From positions 202,864 to 266,863 of the forward strand of contig NZ_AQVE01000002.1 in assembly GCF_000371925.1 (NCBI RefSeq): DNA of 64,000 nucleotides, read 5' to 3'. Positions 9,476-21,230 of this stretch are shown piece after piece. The translations under genes and the position numbers were made by a program. The stretch comes from Thiolinea disciformis DSM 14473 (GTDB lineage Bacteria > Pseudomonadota > Gammaproteobacteria > Thiotrichales > Thiotrichaceae). Every line of letters starts with the position of its first letter. The stretch's first letter is position 1. The notes below the pieces were generated by a model. The model worked only from the letters and a program-made list of their open reading frames with translations, did not search any database and was not told the DNA's origin.

Positions 9476-10309
9476 TTAAACACCTGCTTGGCTGAGTTTT
9501 TCACCACGTCGTCGTAGCCACTCCATGACTAATAACAGCAATACCGACATGATAATTAATAGGGTGGCAAGTGCAGCAATCGCGGGGCTAATATTTTCTC
9601 GAATGCCCGAGAACATTTGCATGGGTAAAGTGCGTTCAGTAGGGCTAGCCAAGAAGAGGGCAACGACTACTTCATCAAACGATGTGGCGAAGGCAAATAA
9701 GCCCCCCGAAATCACGCCGGGCAGAATTTGGGGTAGAACGATATCGAAAAAAGTACGGGTAGGGCTAGCACCTAAACTAGCGCCAGCCCGCATTTGGTTA
9801 TAGTCGAAGCCTTGCAAAGTAGCATTAACGGTAATGACTACAAACGGTACCCCTAAGACTGCGTGTGCCAGAATTAAGCCTGTATAGGAATTGAGTAGTC
9901 CTATAGTGGCAAAGAAGAAATACATGCCTACAGCAACAATAATTAAAGGTACGATCATGGGGGATAAAATCAGCGCCATCAGTAAACCTTTTCCGGGGAA
10001 ATGTGCTTGATTTAAGCCGATTGCCGCTAAAGTGCCCAAGATCATTGCTAATAAAGTGGCAAAGGGTGCAATGATTAAGCTATTTTTTAGTGATTCCATC
10101 CACGGTCCGCCAGCGGTGAAAATTTCGCGATACCATTGCAGGGAATAGCCAGTGATGGGGTAAGTCAAAAAGCTACTATCGCTAAACGAGAGTGGCACAA
10201 TCACTAAAATAGGCAGGATTAAAAATAATAAGACTAAGCCGCAGAAAATACGGAAGGCCCAAAACCAGATTTTTTCCGTGCGTGACGCATAAATAGGTAA
10301 AGCCATCAT
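9476..10309 (-). CDS. ABC transporter permease, PotC-like (polyamine/amine type)
   Basis: 277 residues with six membrane segments and the cytoplasmic EAA loop RAGASLGASPTRTFFDIVLPQILPG at about 180-205, the contact site for the ATPase. The N-terminal periplasmic stretch SFSDSSFLTYPITGYSLQWY is typical of the PotC/PotI group. It is the last gene of a four-gene operon, its start overlapping the stop of the upstream permease by one base. It would form a heterodimeric channel with that permease for a polyamine or related cationic or amine substrate. Confidence 0.88.
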   Translation of the reverse strand: MMALPIYASRTEKIWFWAFRIFCGLVLLFLILPILVIVPLSFSDSSFLTYPITGYSLQWYREIFTAGGPWMESLKNSLIIAPFATLLAMILGTLAAIGLNQAHFPGKGLLMALILSPMIVPLIIVAVGMYFFFATIGLLNSYTGLILAHAVLGVPFVVITVNATLQGFDYNQMRAGASLGASPTRTFFDIVLPQILPGVISGGLFAFATSFDEVVVALFLASPTERTLPMQMFSGIRENISPAIAALATLLIIMSVLLLLVMEWLRRRGEKLSQAGV

Positions 10310-11541
10310 TATCTCCGCACCGGATTTTTATTCACAAGATGGTTATAAACAGCATACAAGACCAAGGTTGCAATTAATAATAATGAACCGAGTGCTGCCG
10401 CCATACTCCAGTTATTGGTGGTGTTAGTGTAATACGCTACATAGTAGCTCACCATTTGATCAGAAGGGCCGCCTAGTAGGGCTGGGGTAATGTAATAACC
10501 CAAGGCCATAATAAAAACTAAAATTGTGCCTGCCGCCACACCCGCCAAGGTTTGGGGTACATAGACTTGCCAGAAGGCTTTGAATGGATGTGCGCCTAGG
10601 GATATAGCCGCACGTTGATAGCTGGGTGAAATGCCCTTCATCACGCTATACAACGGTAGAATCATGAAGGGCAATAAAATATGAGTCATCGCGACAATGA
10701 CGCCAAAGCGATTGAACACTAATTGCAAGGGTTCTTGAATAATTCCTAGACCAATCAAGGCATTATTAACTAAACCGCCAGACTGCAAGAGCACAATCCA
10801 TGCGGCTGTTCGTACCAAGAGCGAAGTCCAAAACGGCAATAATACGAAAATCATTAGTAAATTACTGGTTCCTGTGGGTAGGGTTGCAAGCAAATACGCC
10901 AGCGGAAAACCCAGCAATAAACAAACTAAGGTCACCGTTCCAGAAATAATCAAGGTACGCTGAAAAATATCCAAATATACTTTTTTATCCGGCGCTACGA
11001 ATTGAAGATCGCCTTGGGCATTGCGTTCTACATCAACTGAGGCCAGCAAATAGCGATCGGTTAAGCGGGGCGCGGTATTTTTCAAGGCTTGCCACACCTT
11101 GGGATCTGACCAGCGAGGATTGATTTGGGGTAAGGTTTGGCTCCAATCACTGGGCGGTTCAATAGGCATTTTGCGCAAGGTTTGCGTCATTAAAGTTTTG
11201 AGTGTTGGATCTTCATAATTTAAACGTCGACCGTATTTTCCTAAAGCACCACTTTTTTGGGCAGACGGCAATTCGCTCGCGAGGCTTTTAAAAACCTCTG
11301 CCGAGGGTAGGTTTTGCCCATCCCACTGCTGAAGTAATTGGGCGGTCTGCGGTAATGCCAGCTGCATTTCACTATTATCGATACCACGCCACAACATGGT
11401 GCCGATGGGAAACACAAAGGCTAATAACAAAAAAATTACCAACGGTGCAATGAGGGCTAAGGCTTTGAGCTTCTTTAAACGCTCTGCACGGCGCAATTGC
11501 GCTTTGAGTTTGGGCAAGTCATCAATCATAGCAGCAGACAT
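10309..11541 (-). CDS. ABC transporter permease, PotB-like, with long periplasmic insert
   Basis: 410 residues, about 120 more than PotB of enteric bacteria. The first membrane helix (about 26-48) is followed by a hydrophilic region up to about residue 190 (QLLQQWDGQNLPSAEVFKSL onward) before the remaining helices. The EAA loop is RAAISLGAHPFKAFWQVYVPQTLAG. Some proteobacterial COG1176 permeases have this extended loop; it should lie in the periplasm where it could contact the binding protein. It pairs with the downstream PotC-like permease. Confidence 0.88.
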   Translation of the reverse strand: MSAAMIDDLPKLKAQLRRAERLKKLKALALIAPLVIFLLLAFVFPIGTMLWRGIDNSEMQLALPQTAQLLQQWDGQNLPSAEVFKSLASELPSAQKSGALGKYGRRLNYEDPTLKTLMTQTLRKMPIEPPSDWSQTLPQINPRWSDPKVWQALKNTAPRLTDRYLLASVDVERNAQGDLQFVAPDKKVYLDIFQRTLIISGTVTLVCLLLGFPLAYLLATLPTGTSNLLMIFVLLPFWTSLLVRTAAWIVLLQSGGLVNNALIGLGIIQEPLQLVFNRFGVIVAMTHILLPFMILPLYSVMKGISPSYQRAAISLGAHPFKAFWQVYVPQTLAGVAAGTILVFIMALGYYITPALLGGPSDQMVSYYVAYYTNTTNNWSMAAALGSLLLIATLVLYAVYNHLVNKNPVRR

Positions 11542-11596
11542 AGTGGCACTCGCAATAAAGCCTGTTAAGTGGCTTAACAGGCTGGCAGGGGTAAGA

Positions 11597-12652
11597 TTAC
11601 TTCGCCGCCCACGCGGTAAAGCGCTGCTCTAATTCTTCACCATTATCGACCCAGAATTGGGTGTCAATGGCAATAGCATTAGCTAAGTTTTCTTTATAAG
11701 TTGGCAATTGTTTAGCCTGATCTTCAGGTAAACCTTCTACTGCTGTAGGATTGACTGGGCCATAAGGGATTTGTTTGGAATAAGCCGCTTGTGCATCAGC
11801 TTGACTAGCAAATTTTAGGAATTCGTGTGCCGCCTCCACCGATTTACTGCCTTTTACAATCGTGAAGTAATCCATATCATAAATGCTTTGATCCCAGGCG
11901 ATGGCTAAGGGTTTGCCCTCTTTTTGTGCTGCGGCCACGCGACCATTATAGGCGGAGGACATCACCACATCGCCTGCAATCAACCATTGCGGTGGTTGTG
12001 CACCCGCTTCCCACCATTGAATATTCGGCTTTAATTCATCCAATTTTTTAAAAGCTTTATCAACGCCCTCTGAAGTGGCTAAGGTTTTATAGAGATCGGC
12101 TGCAGGAACGCCATCCGCTAATAAAGCAAATTCAAGCGTATATTTCGCCCCTTTGCGTAAGGCTCTTTTGCCGGGAAAATCTTTCACATTCCAGAAGTCA
12201 GCCCAATTTTTCGGTGGTGTTTTGAGTTTGTCTTTATCATAAGCAATAACGGTGGACCAAACGAAAATGCCCATCCCACATTTGGAAACCGCATTCGGTA
12301 ATAAATGATCTTTGCCGACTTTGTCCCAATTGATTTCTTCTAACTGGCCTTCTTCACAACCGCGTACCATTTCGGGGGATTCGACTTCAACCACATCCCA
12401 GCTTACATTGCCGGTTTCAACCATGGCGCGGATTTTAGAAAATTCGCCGTTATAATCCCCTGGGGTCAGTTTTATGCCTGTCTTCTCGGCAAAAGGAGTG
12501 AAATAAGCGCTTTTCATCGCATCACCCGATGCACCCCCAAACGATATAACCGTCAATGCCTTATCTTCAGCCCATGAAGGTGTTGCTAAATTTAAACTGA
12601 GCAGGGCAGTGGCGATTAGGCCAGTAATACTTAATTTTGGAACAAAACGCAT
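11597..12652 (-). CDS. ABC transporter substrate-binding protein, PotD-like
   Basis: 351 residues. Signal peptide at 1-28 (TPSWA before the mature EDKALTVIS). The mature protein is a type II periplasmic binding protein of the COG0687 spermidine/putrescine group: FGGASGDAMKSAYFTPF, WDVVEVESPEMVRGC, DKLKTPPKNWADFW and YNGRVAAAQKEGKPLA. Within that group it resembles the branch that binds other amines or amino-acid derivatives rather than classical PotD, so the ligand is open. It lies between the ATPase and permease genes. The gap to the ATPase is only 28 bases. Confidence 0.85.
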   Translation of the reverse strand: MRFVPKLSITGLIATALLSLNLATPSWAEDKALTVISFGGASGDAMKSAYFTPFAEKTGIKLTPGDYNGEFSKIRAMVETGNVSWDVVEVESPEMVRGCEEGQLEEINWDKVGKDHLLPNAVSKCGMGIFVWSTVIAYDKDKLKTPPKNWADFWNVKDFPGKRALRKGAKYTLEFALLADGVPAADLYKTLATSEGVDKAFKKLDELKPNIQWWEAGAQPPQWLIAGDVVMSSAYNGRVAAAQKEGKPLAIAWDQSIYDMDYFTIVKGSKSVEAAHEFLKFASQADAQAAYSKQIPYGPVNPTAVEGLPEDQAKQLPTYKENLANAIAIDTQFWVDNGEELEQRFTAWAAK

Positions 12653-12680
12653 AGTTGACTCCTCTTTGCTATTAATAAGT

Positions 12681-13784
12681 TTATGGTTTGCTTAGGGCAC
12701 GTGCATCTTCATCACGCCAACCCAGTTGAACCGTCATCCCCGGTTGCAATGACTCAAGCGTGTCGCTAATCGGTACCTTTACATAAAACTGGTCATTATC
12801 TAGAAGCTCACAACGTACCCGCACATGATCCCCTAAATAAGTGAAATCCCGAATGGTAGCGGTAAAACGGTTGGCTAAAGCCTGTGCTGCTTCATTAAGG
12901 TGAATTCGCTCAGGGCGGATCGAGAGCAGGGTCGATTCATTAAGCGCTTTAATATCACTAACCCGCGCACCCGAAGCCGCACCATGGGCTAAACTTACAC
13001 GGCAGGTATCACCAGAAAGATGTGCTACTGTGCCAGCAAGGGTATTATTTTCGCCAATAAATTGCGCCACGAAGGCATTGTTGGGGTATTCGTACAGATT
13101 TAGCGGGGTGTCAATTTGCTGAATAATGCCGTCATTAAATACCGCGACCCGATCCGACATATTCAAGGCTTCCCCCTGATCGTGAGTTACGAATACTACG
13201 GTTAAACCTAATGCTTTATGCAGTTGGCGTAACTCAAGCTGCATATGTTCGCGTAATTGTTTATCCAGTGCACCTAAGGGTTCATCCATTAGCACTAATT
13301 GCGGTTCAAATACCAACGCTCGTGCTAGGGCTACCCGTTGCTGCTGCCCCCCCGATAATTGACTGGGGCGGCGTTTGGCAAAGCTTTTGAGTTTAATGAT
13401 ATCGAGGATACGCTCGACTTTTTGTTTGGCTTGATTGTTGGGAAGTTTGCGAATTTTCAGGGGATAATATAGGTTTTCTTCTACCGTCATATGCGGAAAC
13501 AGGGCGTAATTCTGGAATACCATGCCAATATTGCGCTTATGCGGGGGTAGGGTGTTAAGCTTTTGGTCGCCTAAAAAAATATCGCCACTGGTGGGTGTTT
13601 CAAAACCCGCTAGCATCATTAAGCAAGTGGTTTTGCCTGAGCCAGATGGACCTAAGAGCGTGACAAATTCGCCACGTTGAATATCGAGATTGAGGTTTTT
13701 GACAACGCGAATCACGCCATCATACGTCTTCTGTACACCAACAAAGCGAACTAAGGGTGTAGCTGTGGGATAAGTTTGCTCCAT
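12681..13784 (-). CDS. ABC transporter ATP-binding protein, PotA-like
   Basis: 367 residues. Walker A GPSGSGKT (45-52), Q-loop MVFQNYALFPHMTVEENL, signature LSGGQQQRVALARAL, Walker B LVLMDEPLGALD and switch histidine in VFVTHDQ. The C-terminal 120 residues form the TOBE regulatory domain (LLSIRPERIHLN). It energises uptake by the two permeases downstream. It is the first gene of the operon; its very strong ribosome-binding site AGGAGGTT sits two bases before the ATG and is fully paired in a hairpin (see separate entry), so translation is probably limited at this point. Confidence 0.92.
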   Translation of the reverse strand: MEQTYPTATPLVRFVGVQKTYDGVIRVVKNLNLDIQRGEFVTLLGPSGSGKTTCLMMLAGFETPTSGDIFLGDQKLNTLPPHKRNIGMVFQNYALFPHMTVEENLYYPLKIRKLPNNQAKQKVERILDIIKLKSFAKRRPSQLSGGQQQRVALARALVFEPQLVLMDEPLGALDKQLREHMQLELRQLHKALGLTVVFVTHDQGEALNMSDRVAVFNDGIIQQIDTPLNLYEYPNNAFVAQFIGENNTLAGTVAHLSGDTCRVSLAHGAASGARVSDIKALNESTLLSIRPERIHLNEAAQALANRFTATIRDFTYLGDHVRVRCELLDNDQFYVKVPISDTLESLQPGMTVQLGWRDEDARALSKP

Positions 13785-13786
13785 TC

Positions 13787-13808
13787 AACCTCCTTTCAGT
13801 AGGAGGTT
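13787..13808 (-). promoter_or_regulatory. Hairpin sequestering the Shine-Dalgarno sequence of the PotA-like gene
   Basis: On the minus strand the leader reads AACCTCCT, loop ACTGAA, AGGAGGTT, then GA and the ATG. The eight-base stem is perfect and covers the whole ribosome-binding site. The arrangement is seen directly. That it represses translation until unfolded, for example by a protein, a small RNA, an upstream ribosome or temperature, is inference. It could also act as a transcription pause or mRNA end protector. Confidence 0.6.
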
Positions 13809-13896
13809 ACCATAGCAGAAAATTTCTTGGAGATAAAAGAGCTTCTCGGTGAGCACTGAAGCAATAGTCGTTATTGCCTCAGGCTTTGTCCTACGC

Positions 13897-15024
13897 CTAG
13901 CGGTATTGGCGCAAATACCACCATTCAAAACCACGCTTCATCCAATGAAAACCTTTATGGGGGGGCAGCATTTTATTGCTGGATTCGGTGCGTGATACGA
14001 ACATCCCCTTATCACAGGAGTCGACAATACACATTAATTCAATTTTAAAAGTAGCATCCGCCGTTTTGCCTTCCAATTCGGCTAATAAATTGCTTGCTGC
14101 ACATTCGGCTTGTAAATCAGCCATGTGGGCTTGTTTGGGCATCCAGTCAGGCCCTGGGAAACTACCCGAATCACCAGCCACATAAACCTTATCGAAGCCC
14201 TCGACTTTGCAATGCTTATTGGCTTTTAATAAACCACCCTCAGAACGGGGTAAATTAGTATTATCAAACCAAGCATTGCCTGTCATGCCGGGCATGAATA
14301 AAATTAAATCAGCATCAAATTCGCCGCCTTCGGTTTTCACTTTCTTGGCTTCAAAACCTTTCATTTTATAGCCGAGGTGTGTTTCGATATTACGCCTTTT
14401 CATTTCATTCATTAAGCCTTGAACCGCTTTTTCACCCAAGCGATTCCCCGGTTTTTCGGCAGGACTGAAGAAAATTAATTTGAATTTTTCGCGTCTATTT
14501 TGTTGGCGTAATAAAGTATCCGTGCCGAATAAAAATTCAAACATCGGCCCTCCCCGCATAGCACTCGGCTCATTCGGATTACCTGCAAAACCCATTGCAA
14601 TGGTGCCGCCTTGCAAAGCGCTTAACCGGTCACGAATCTGTTCGGCTGCGCTAATACCTTCACAAGGGGTAATAGCATGTTCAATACCCGCTAGCTTTTT
14701 AATAAAACGCCCGCCTGAGGCTACGATGAGACCATCATTTTTCACCTCACCCTTATCGGTTTCTACAATACGTCCGTTCTCTCTTAAGCCAGTGACATTG
14801 CCTTGATGGAAATTGACTTTCATGCGTTGGAAAAAATTATGCAAGGGGATGATTAAATCTTCCCGTTTGCGTAAACCGGAAGGTATCCAAATAATCCCCG
14901 GCAGATAATGTAATTCAGCACGTGGCGCAATAAGCGTGATTTCAATATCTTTATTCAATTTGCGCAATTGGCGAACGGCGCTCAAGCCCGCAAAGCCTGC
15001 ACCAATAATCGTAATCTGTTTCAT
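13897..15024 (-). CDS. Sulfide:quinone oxidoreductase-like FAD flavoprotein
   Basis: 375 residues, disulfide-reductase fold. FAD-binding GAGFAG (8-13), the second dinucleotide region GLIVASGGRF (98-107), and VYVAGDSGSFPGPDWMPKQAHMADLQ (280-305) as in SQR and flavocytochrome c flavoproteins. Cysteines at 121 and 337 (plus 332) fit the redox pair used by many SQRs, but the third catalytic cysteine of classical SQR (around 156-160) is absent, that loop reading GNPNEPSAMRGGP. The C-terminal WMKRGFEWWYLRQYR could form the amphipathic membrane-binding helix. Likely oxidises sulfide or a related sulfur species with quinone; another NADH or quinone oxidoreductase activity is possible. Confidence 0.75.
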   Translation of the reverse strand: MKQITIIGAGFAGLSAVRQLRKLNKDIEITLIAPRAELHYLPGIIWIPSGLRKREDLIIPLHNFFQRMKVNFHQGNVTGLRENGRIVETDKGEVKNDGLIVASGGRFIKKLAGIEHAITPCEGISAAEQIRDRLSALQGGTIAMGFAGNPNEPSAMRGGPMFEFLFGTDTLLRQQNRREKFKLIFFSPAEKPGNRLGEKAVQGLMNEMKRRNIETHLGYKMKGFEAKKVKTEGGEFDADLILFMPGMTGNAWFDNTNLPRSEGGLLKANKHCKVEGFDKVYVAGDSGSFPGPDWMPKQAHMADLQAECAASNLLAELEGKTADATFKIELMCIVDSCDKGMFVSRTESSNKMLPPHKGFHWMKRGFEWWYLRQYR

Positions 15025-15051
15025 CGAGGAGTAACCTGTTTAAACTTAGGA

Positions 15052-18179
<3,128 letters not shown>

Positions 18180-18251
18180 TCATTCTACGCGCTGGGTAAA
18201 ACGCGAAGAATACAAAGCTTGGCGCTGGATTGCTAGCAATCGCTGAGTGTT

Positions 18252-18288
18252 TGCTAGCCTAAGGTTTTAAAAAATCCCAAGGCTAGCA
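18252..18288 (-). terminator. Stem-loop downstream of the outer-membrane protein gene
   Basis: TGCTAGCCT (18252-18260) pairs with AGGCTAGCA (18280-18288) around a 19-base loop in which further imperfect pairing is possible. It lies just after the stop of the 18309-18875 gene on the minus strand and before leuS. No clean T-run follows, so it could be a 3' mRNA structure instead of an intrinsic terminator. Confidence 0.4.
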
Positions 18289-18308
18289 CGACGGAGAGGA
18301 GAACTGCG

Positions 18309-18875
18309 TTAGTAGGTACTGTAAGTAACACCGGTGCTTACATTGGTACTTTGTAAGTCACCCCCTACATATTCCCATTCGCCACGAATGCTGAGGTTAT
18401 CGGTCATTTTCATTTGGGCGCCCGCACCGATTAACATATCCGTACCACTGGAGTTCACGGTATTGCTACCAGATTTAGAGCTCCATGCAGCAAAGCCAAG
18501 TTTGCCGAAGGCATCGATATTAGGTTGAACGGGGTAAAAGCCTAGTACAGAACCTGACCATGCTGTCGTTTTAATTTGGATATTGGTGTTGTCAGAGGCT
18601 GTAGCGCGGCCATTCATTAAGCTTTGATAGCCTGCTTCTATCGCAACAGAAGGCAGCGGCTTATAACCGACAAAGCCTTTCCAGGTGATACAGCTTAGGT
18701 CGTCGTTATCGGCACATAAATCATAGGCATCACCTAACATATAGCCGCTGCCAGCGCCGACATAAAAACTGCCTGTAGGATCTGTTTCTTCAGTTTGAAA
18801 CGTATAGTCATAAGCAAATGCTGGCGCTTGTAGCAACACTAAACTGAGTAGCCCAGCCAATCGAATAGATATCAT
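18309..18875 (-). CDS. Small outer-membrane beta-barrel protein (OmpA-barrel type)
   Basis: 188 residues. Signal peptide 1-21 (APAFA before YDYTFQ). The mature part alternates hydrophobic and polar residues in barrel strands (FYVGAGSGYMLGD, WKGFVGYKPLPSVAIEAGY, GVLGFYPVQPNIDAFGKLGFA-like region) and ends LSIRGEWEYVGG...TGVTYSTY, with a C-terminal aromatic residue as in outer-membrane barrels. Two cysteines (LCADNDDLSC) probably form a disulfide in a surface loop. It is a paralogue of the next gene upstream and probably an eight-stranded barrel. Its role (adhesion, permeability or envelope stability) is unknown. Confidence 0.7.
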   Translation of the reverse strand: MISIRLAGLLSLVLLQAPAFAYDYTFQTEETDPTGSFYVGAGSGYMLGDAYDLCADNDDLSCITWKGFVGYKPLPSVAIEAGYQSLMNGRATASDNTNIQIKTTAWSGSVLGFYPVQPNIDAFGKLGFAAWSSKSGSNTVNSSGTDMLIGAGAQMKMTDNLSIRGEWEYVGGDLQSTNVSTGVTYSTY

Positions 18876-18932
18876 ATTGTAGATCCCTTGTGGTTTTTAT
18901 TGGGTCGGGATGTTAATGGGGGTCTAGTCATA

Positions 18933-18960
18933 AAGGTCTAGTACTCTCATACTAGACCTT
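18933..18960 (-). terminator. Intrinsic terminator-like hairpin between the two barrel genes
   Basis: AAGGTCTAGTA (18933-18943) and TACTAGACCTT (18950-18960) form a perfect 11-base stem with a six-base loop, ten bases after the stop of the 18971-19630 gene. The minus-strand side continues TTTATGA, a short T-run. It probably separates the two barrel genes into independent transcripts. Confidence 0.6.
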
Positions 18961-18970
18961 GGGATTTCTG

Positions 18971-19630
18971 TTACATCGTTGAATAAGTTGCACCGACTGA
19001 CAAAAGATCATGAGTCATGTCGACGTCATTATCACTGGTCACATCTACACGTTCCCATTCACCACGAATACCTAAATTATCAGTGAATTTATAGCTAGCA
19101 CCAACACCATAAATTAAGCCGGTACCTTCTTCAGAGCCTAGATCAGCCTCAGCTTTAGTAGTTTTGTCTTCTAACGTATAATCAGAGGTCAGTTTGATAC
19201 CGCCAGCTTTACCAAATACTTCTAAATTATCCATGACCGCAACGTTAGCAACGCCCATTAAAGCTAAGCCGGTGGTTTCGCTAGCGAATGTTCCAGTCCA
19301 AGATTTTTTATCCTTATCAATAAAGGTAATGTCTTCTTCTTCGACAGGGCCTAGATTGTAATAGCCACCTTCTAGGGCAAACATATCAGTGAAACGATAA
19401 CCCGCAAAAGCTTTCCAACCGGTACCTGTACAAGAGTCATCAACGGCTTTCGAGGTAGTAGCATCGACTGCAAAACAATCGCGAGAGGCTTGGCCTACGC
19501 TACCACCAAAATACATACTACCAGCGCTTTCTGGATTGTTACCGCCTAGTAAAGCACCACCACCTGCTTGAGCTGCCGATGCGCCAAATAGGCTCATGGC
19601 TAATAAAGAAGCTAACGCTGCGTATTTCAT
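18971..19630 (-). CDS. Outer-membrane beta-barrel protein (OmpA-barrel type)
   Basis: 219 residues. Signal peptide 1-22 (GASAAQA). Barrel-like strands include SMYFGGSVGQ, WKAFAGYRFTDMFALEGGYYNLG, ALMGVANVAVMDNLEVFGKAGGI (in two strands) and LGIRGEWERVDV, ending LLSVGATYSTM. Two cysteines sit in the first loop, matching the paralogue downstream. The family resembles OmpA-like/AcfA-type transmembrane domains without a peptidoglycan-binding domain. The protein terminates in Met and not an aromatic residue, slightly unusual for a barrel. Confidence 0.7.
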   Translation of the reverse strand: MKYAALASLLAMSLFGASAAQAGGGALLGGNNPESAGSMYFGGSVGQASRDCFAVDATTSKAVDDSCTGTGWKAFAGYRFTDMFALEGGYYNLGPVEEEDITFIDKDKKSWTGTFASETTGLALMGVANVAVMDNLEVFGKAGGIKLTSDYTLEDKTTKAEADLGSEEGTGLIYGVGASYKFTDNLGIRGEWERVDVTSDNDVDMTHDLLSVGATYSTM

Positions 19631-19767
19631 GGGATCCCCTATTGAATTTATAGTTATTTAATACATCAATAAGTTTTATTGATTATGCGCATTGTGAAAC
19701 GTGGCAAGTGCTTTTGCAATGGACAGGCGGTAGCTTCCGATAAGTGGTGGAAATACAACAGCTTATA

Positions 19768-20724
19768 TTATAACCAGCCTTTATGTTTAAAAAATAAATA
19801 AGGTGCAAGTCCCGCGATAATCATCAAACTTAAGGCCCAAGGATAACCTATTAACCATTCTAATTCGGGCATGTGTTTAAAGTTCATTCCATAAATACTA
19901 GCGACTAAAGTAGGCGGTAAGAAAACGACAGCCGCGATGGAAAAGATTTTAATAATTTTATTCTGTTTGATATTAATAAAACCTTGGGTTGAGGCCATGA
20001 GGAAGTTAATTTTATCAAATAGAAAAGTCGTGTGTGACATCAAGCCTTCAATGTCACGCATGACTTCGCGCAAAGTTTCAATATGTTCTGGATGATCACG
20101 TAAATGGCGTAGTAAGAATGAAATATCACGCTGGGTGTCCATTAAACAAAGGCGAATTTTTCCATTACTATCTTCTAAACGCGCTAATTCACTAATGGAA
20201 TGTTCTAAATCACTGTCTTCTTCTTCGAGTACATGATAACTAATTTCTTCTAATTCATGATGCACATCTTCTAAATAGTCAGCATGATTTTCGACTTTAT
20301 GTTCGAAAATGGTAACTAATAGTTCAGTAGCATCGCGGCAGGTAACTTGTCCCCGTTTAGCGCGCAAACGAAATAGGCGAAAGTCAGGAAGTTTTTCGTC
20401 GCGAATGGTAATTAACCGTTCGTTTTGTAAAATAAAAGCGACAGAGGCCGTATTATGCCGCCCATCTTCTTGATACATAAACAAAGCGTGAACATGCATC
20501 CCCGCCTGATCGATAAAGCAACGTGCTGACGATTCGATCTCGTCAACATCCTCGGACTCAGGTAAATCAGTATGCAGGAGGGATTCTAAGAGTGGTAAAG
20601 AATCTTCGTCGGGATCACAAATATCAATCCAACTTACCCCCACTAATTGCTCATTGAGCTGCCCCGTTTGTAGCGGAGTTTCACGGATCATGCTGTTATT
20701 ATCGATAGTGAATAGTCGCAACAT
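19768..20724 (-). CDS. CorA-family magnesium/divalent cation channel
   Basis: 318 residues. A large cytoplasmic N-terminal domain rich in acidic residues and helices, then two C-terminal membrane helices; the family signature YGMNF closes the first (VASIYGMNFKHMPELEW, about residue 281). The last helix ends in the basic tail FFKHKGWL. Forms a homopentameric channel for magnesium and possibly cobalt or nickel. Probably transcribed alone: the upstream fmdB-like gene ends in a strong terminator and a gap follows. Confidence 0.93.
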   Translation of the reverse strand: MLRLFTIDNNSMIRETPLQTGQLNEQLVGVSWIDICDPDEDSLPLLESLLHTDLPESEDVDEIESSARCFIDQAGMHVHALFMYQEDGRHNTASVAFILQNERLITIRDEKLPDFRLFRLRAKRGQVTCRDATELLVTIFEHKVENHADYLEDVHHELEEISYHVLEEEDSDLEHSISELARLEDSNGKIRLCLMDTQRDISFLLRHLRDHPEHIETLREVMRDIEGLMSHTTFLFDKINFLMASTQGFINIKQNKIIKIFSIAAVVFLPPTLVASIYGMNFKHMPELEWLIGYPWALSLMIIAGLAPYLFFKHKGWL

Positions 20725-20805
20725 AACGCATCCTCAATTAGGGCGGGGAAAGAGGGCTGATTCTAGCTTAGAACGATGACAGTTAGACAAAAAAATATAC
20801 TAATG

Positions 20806-20840
20806 GTTAGCGGCTAATACTCGCACTATTAGCCGCTAAC
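20806..20840 (-). terminator. Strong intrinsic terminator after the FmdB-like gene
   Basis: GTTAGCGGCTAATA (20806-20819) and TATTAGCCGCTAAC (20827-20840) form a perfect 14-base stem with a seven-base loop. On the minus strand it is followed within about ten bases by a TTTTTTT run (the A-run at 20789-20795). It ends transcription of the gene at 20851-21117. Confidence 0.8.
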
Positions 20841-20850
20841 GCTAGCGTAA

Positions 20851-21117
20851 CTATTCACACGCAGGACAAGCACCTGTGCCGCAAGCTGGGGCAGGGCTAG
20901 TATCTTTATCATTCGAAGCTAAATTCCGTTTTTCGCCACTTTTAAAGTCGGTTTCATACCAACCACTACCGCCTAAACGAAACGCGGGCGCGGTAACTTG
21001 TTTGCTCAGTGCTGAAGCATGGCAGCTTGGACATTCTATTAAGGGTGAGTCGCTAATTTTTTGAATAGCTTCTAGTTGATGACCACACGCATTGCATTGA
21101 TAAGCATAAATAGGCAT
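20851..21117 (-). CDS. FmdB-family zinc ribbon protein
   Basis: 88 residues. The N-terminal MPIYAYQCNACGHQLE and the second knuckle LIECPSCHASAL give the CxxC...CxxC zinc ribbon of the FmdB regulatory-protein family. The linker FRLGGSGWYETDFKSGEK is the second family hallmark. The tail CGTGACPACE has three extra cysteines and could bind metal too. Small putative nucleic-acid-binding or regulatory protein; no function is established for most members. It is followed by a strong terminator. Confidence 0.88.
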   Translation of the reverse strand: MPIYAYQCNACGHQLEAIQKISDSPLIECPSCHASALSKQVTAPAFRLGGSGWYETDFKSGEKRNLASNDKDTSPAPACGTGACPACE

Positions 21118-21230
21118 AAATTAGTTTCTCCTGATATTCCAAAATGGCTCAATCATAGGTAGCTTACACGCTAATTTCAACGTGCAGTACTATAGGGGCA
21201 GCTTATGCAATTTCAATCGTGGGATACCTT

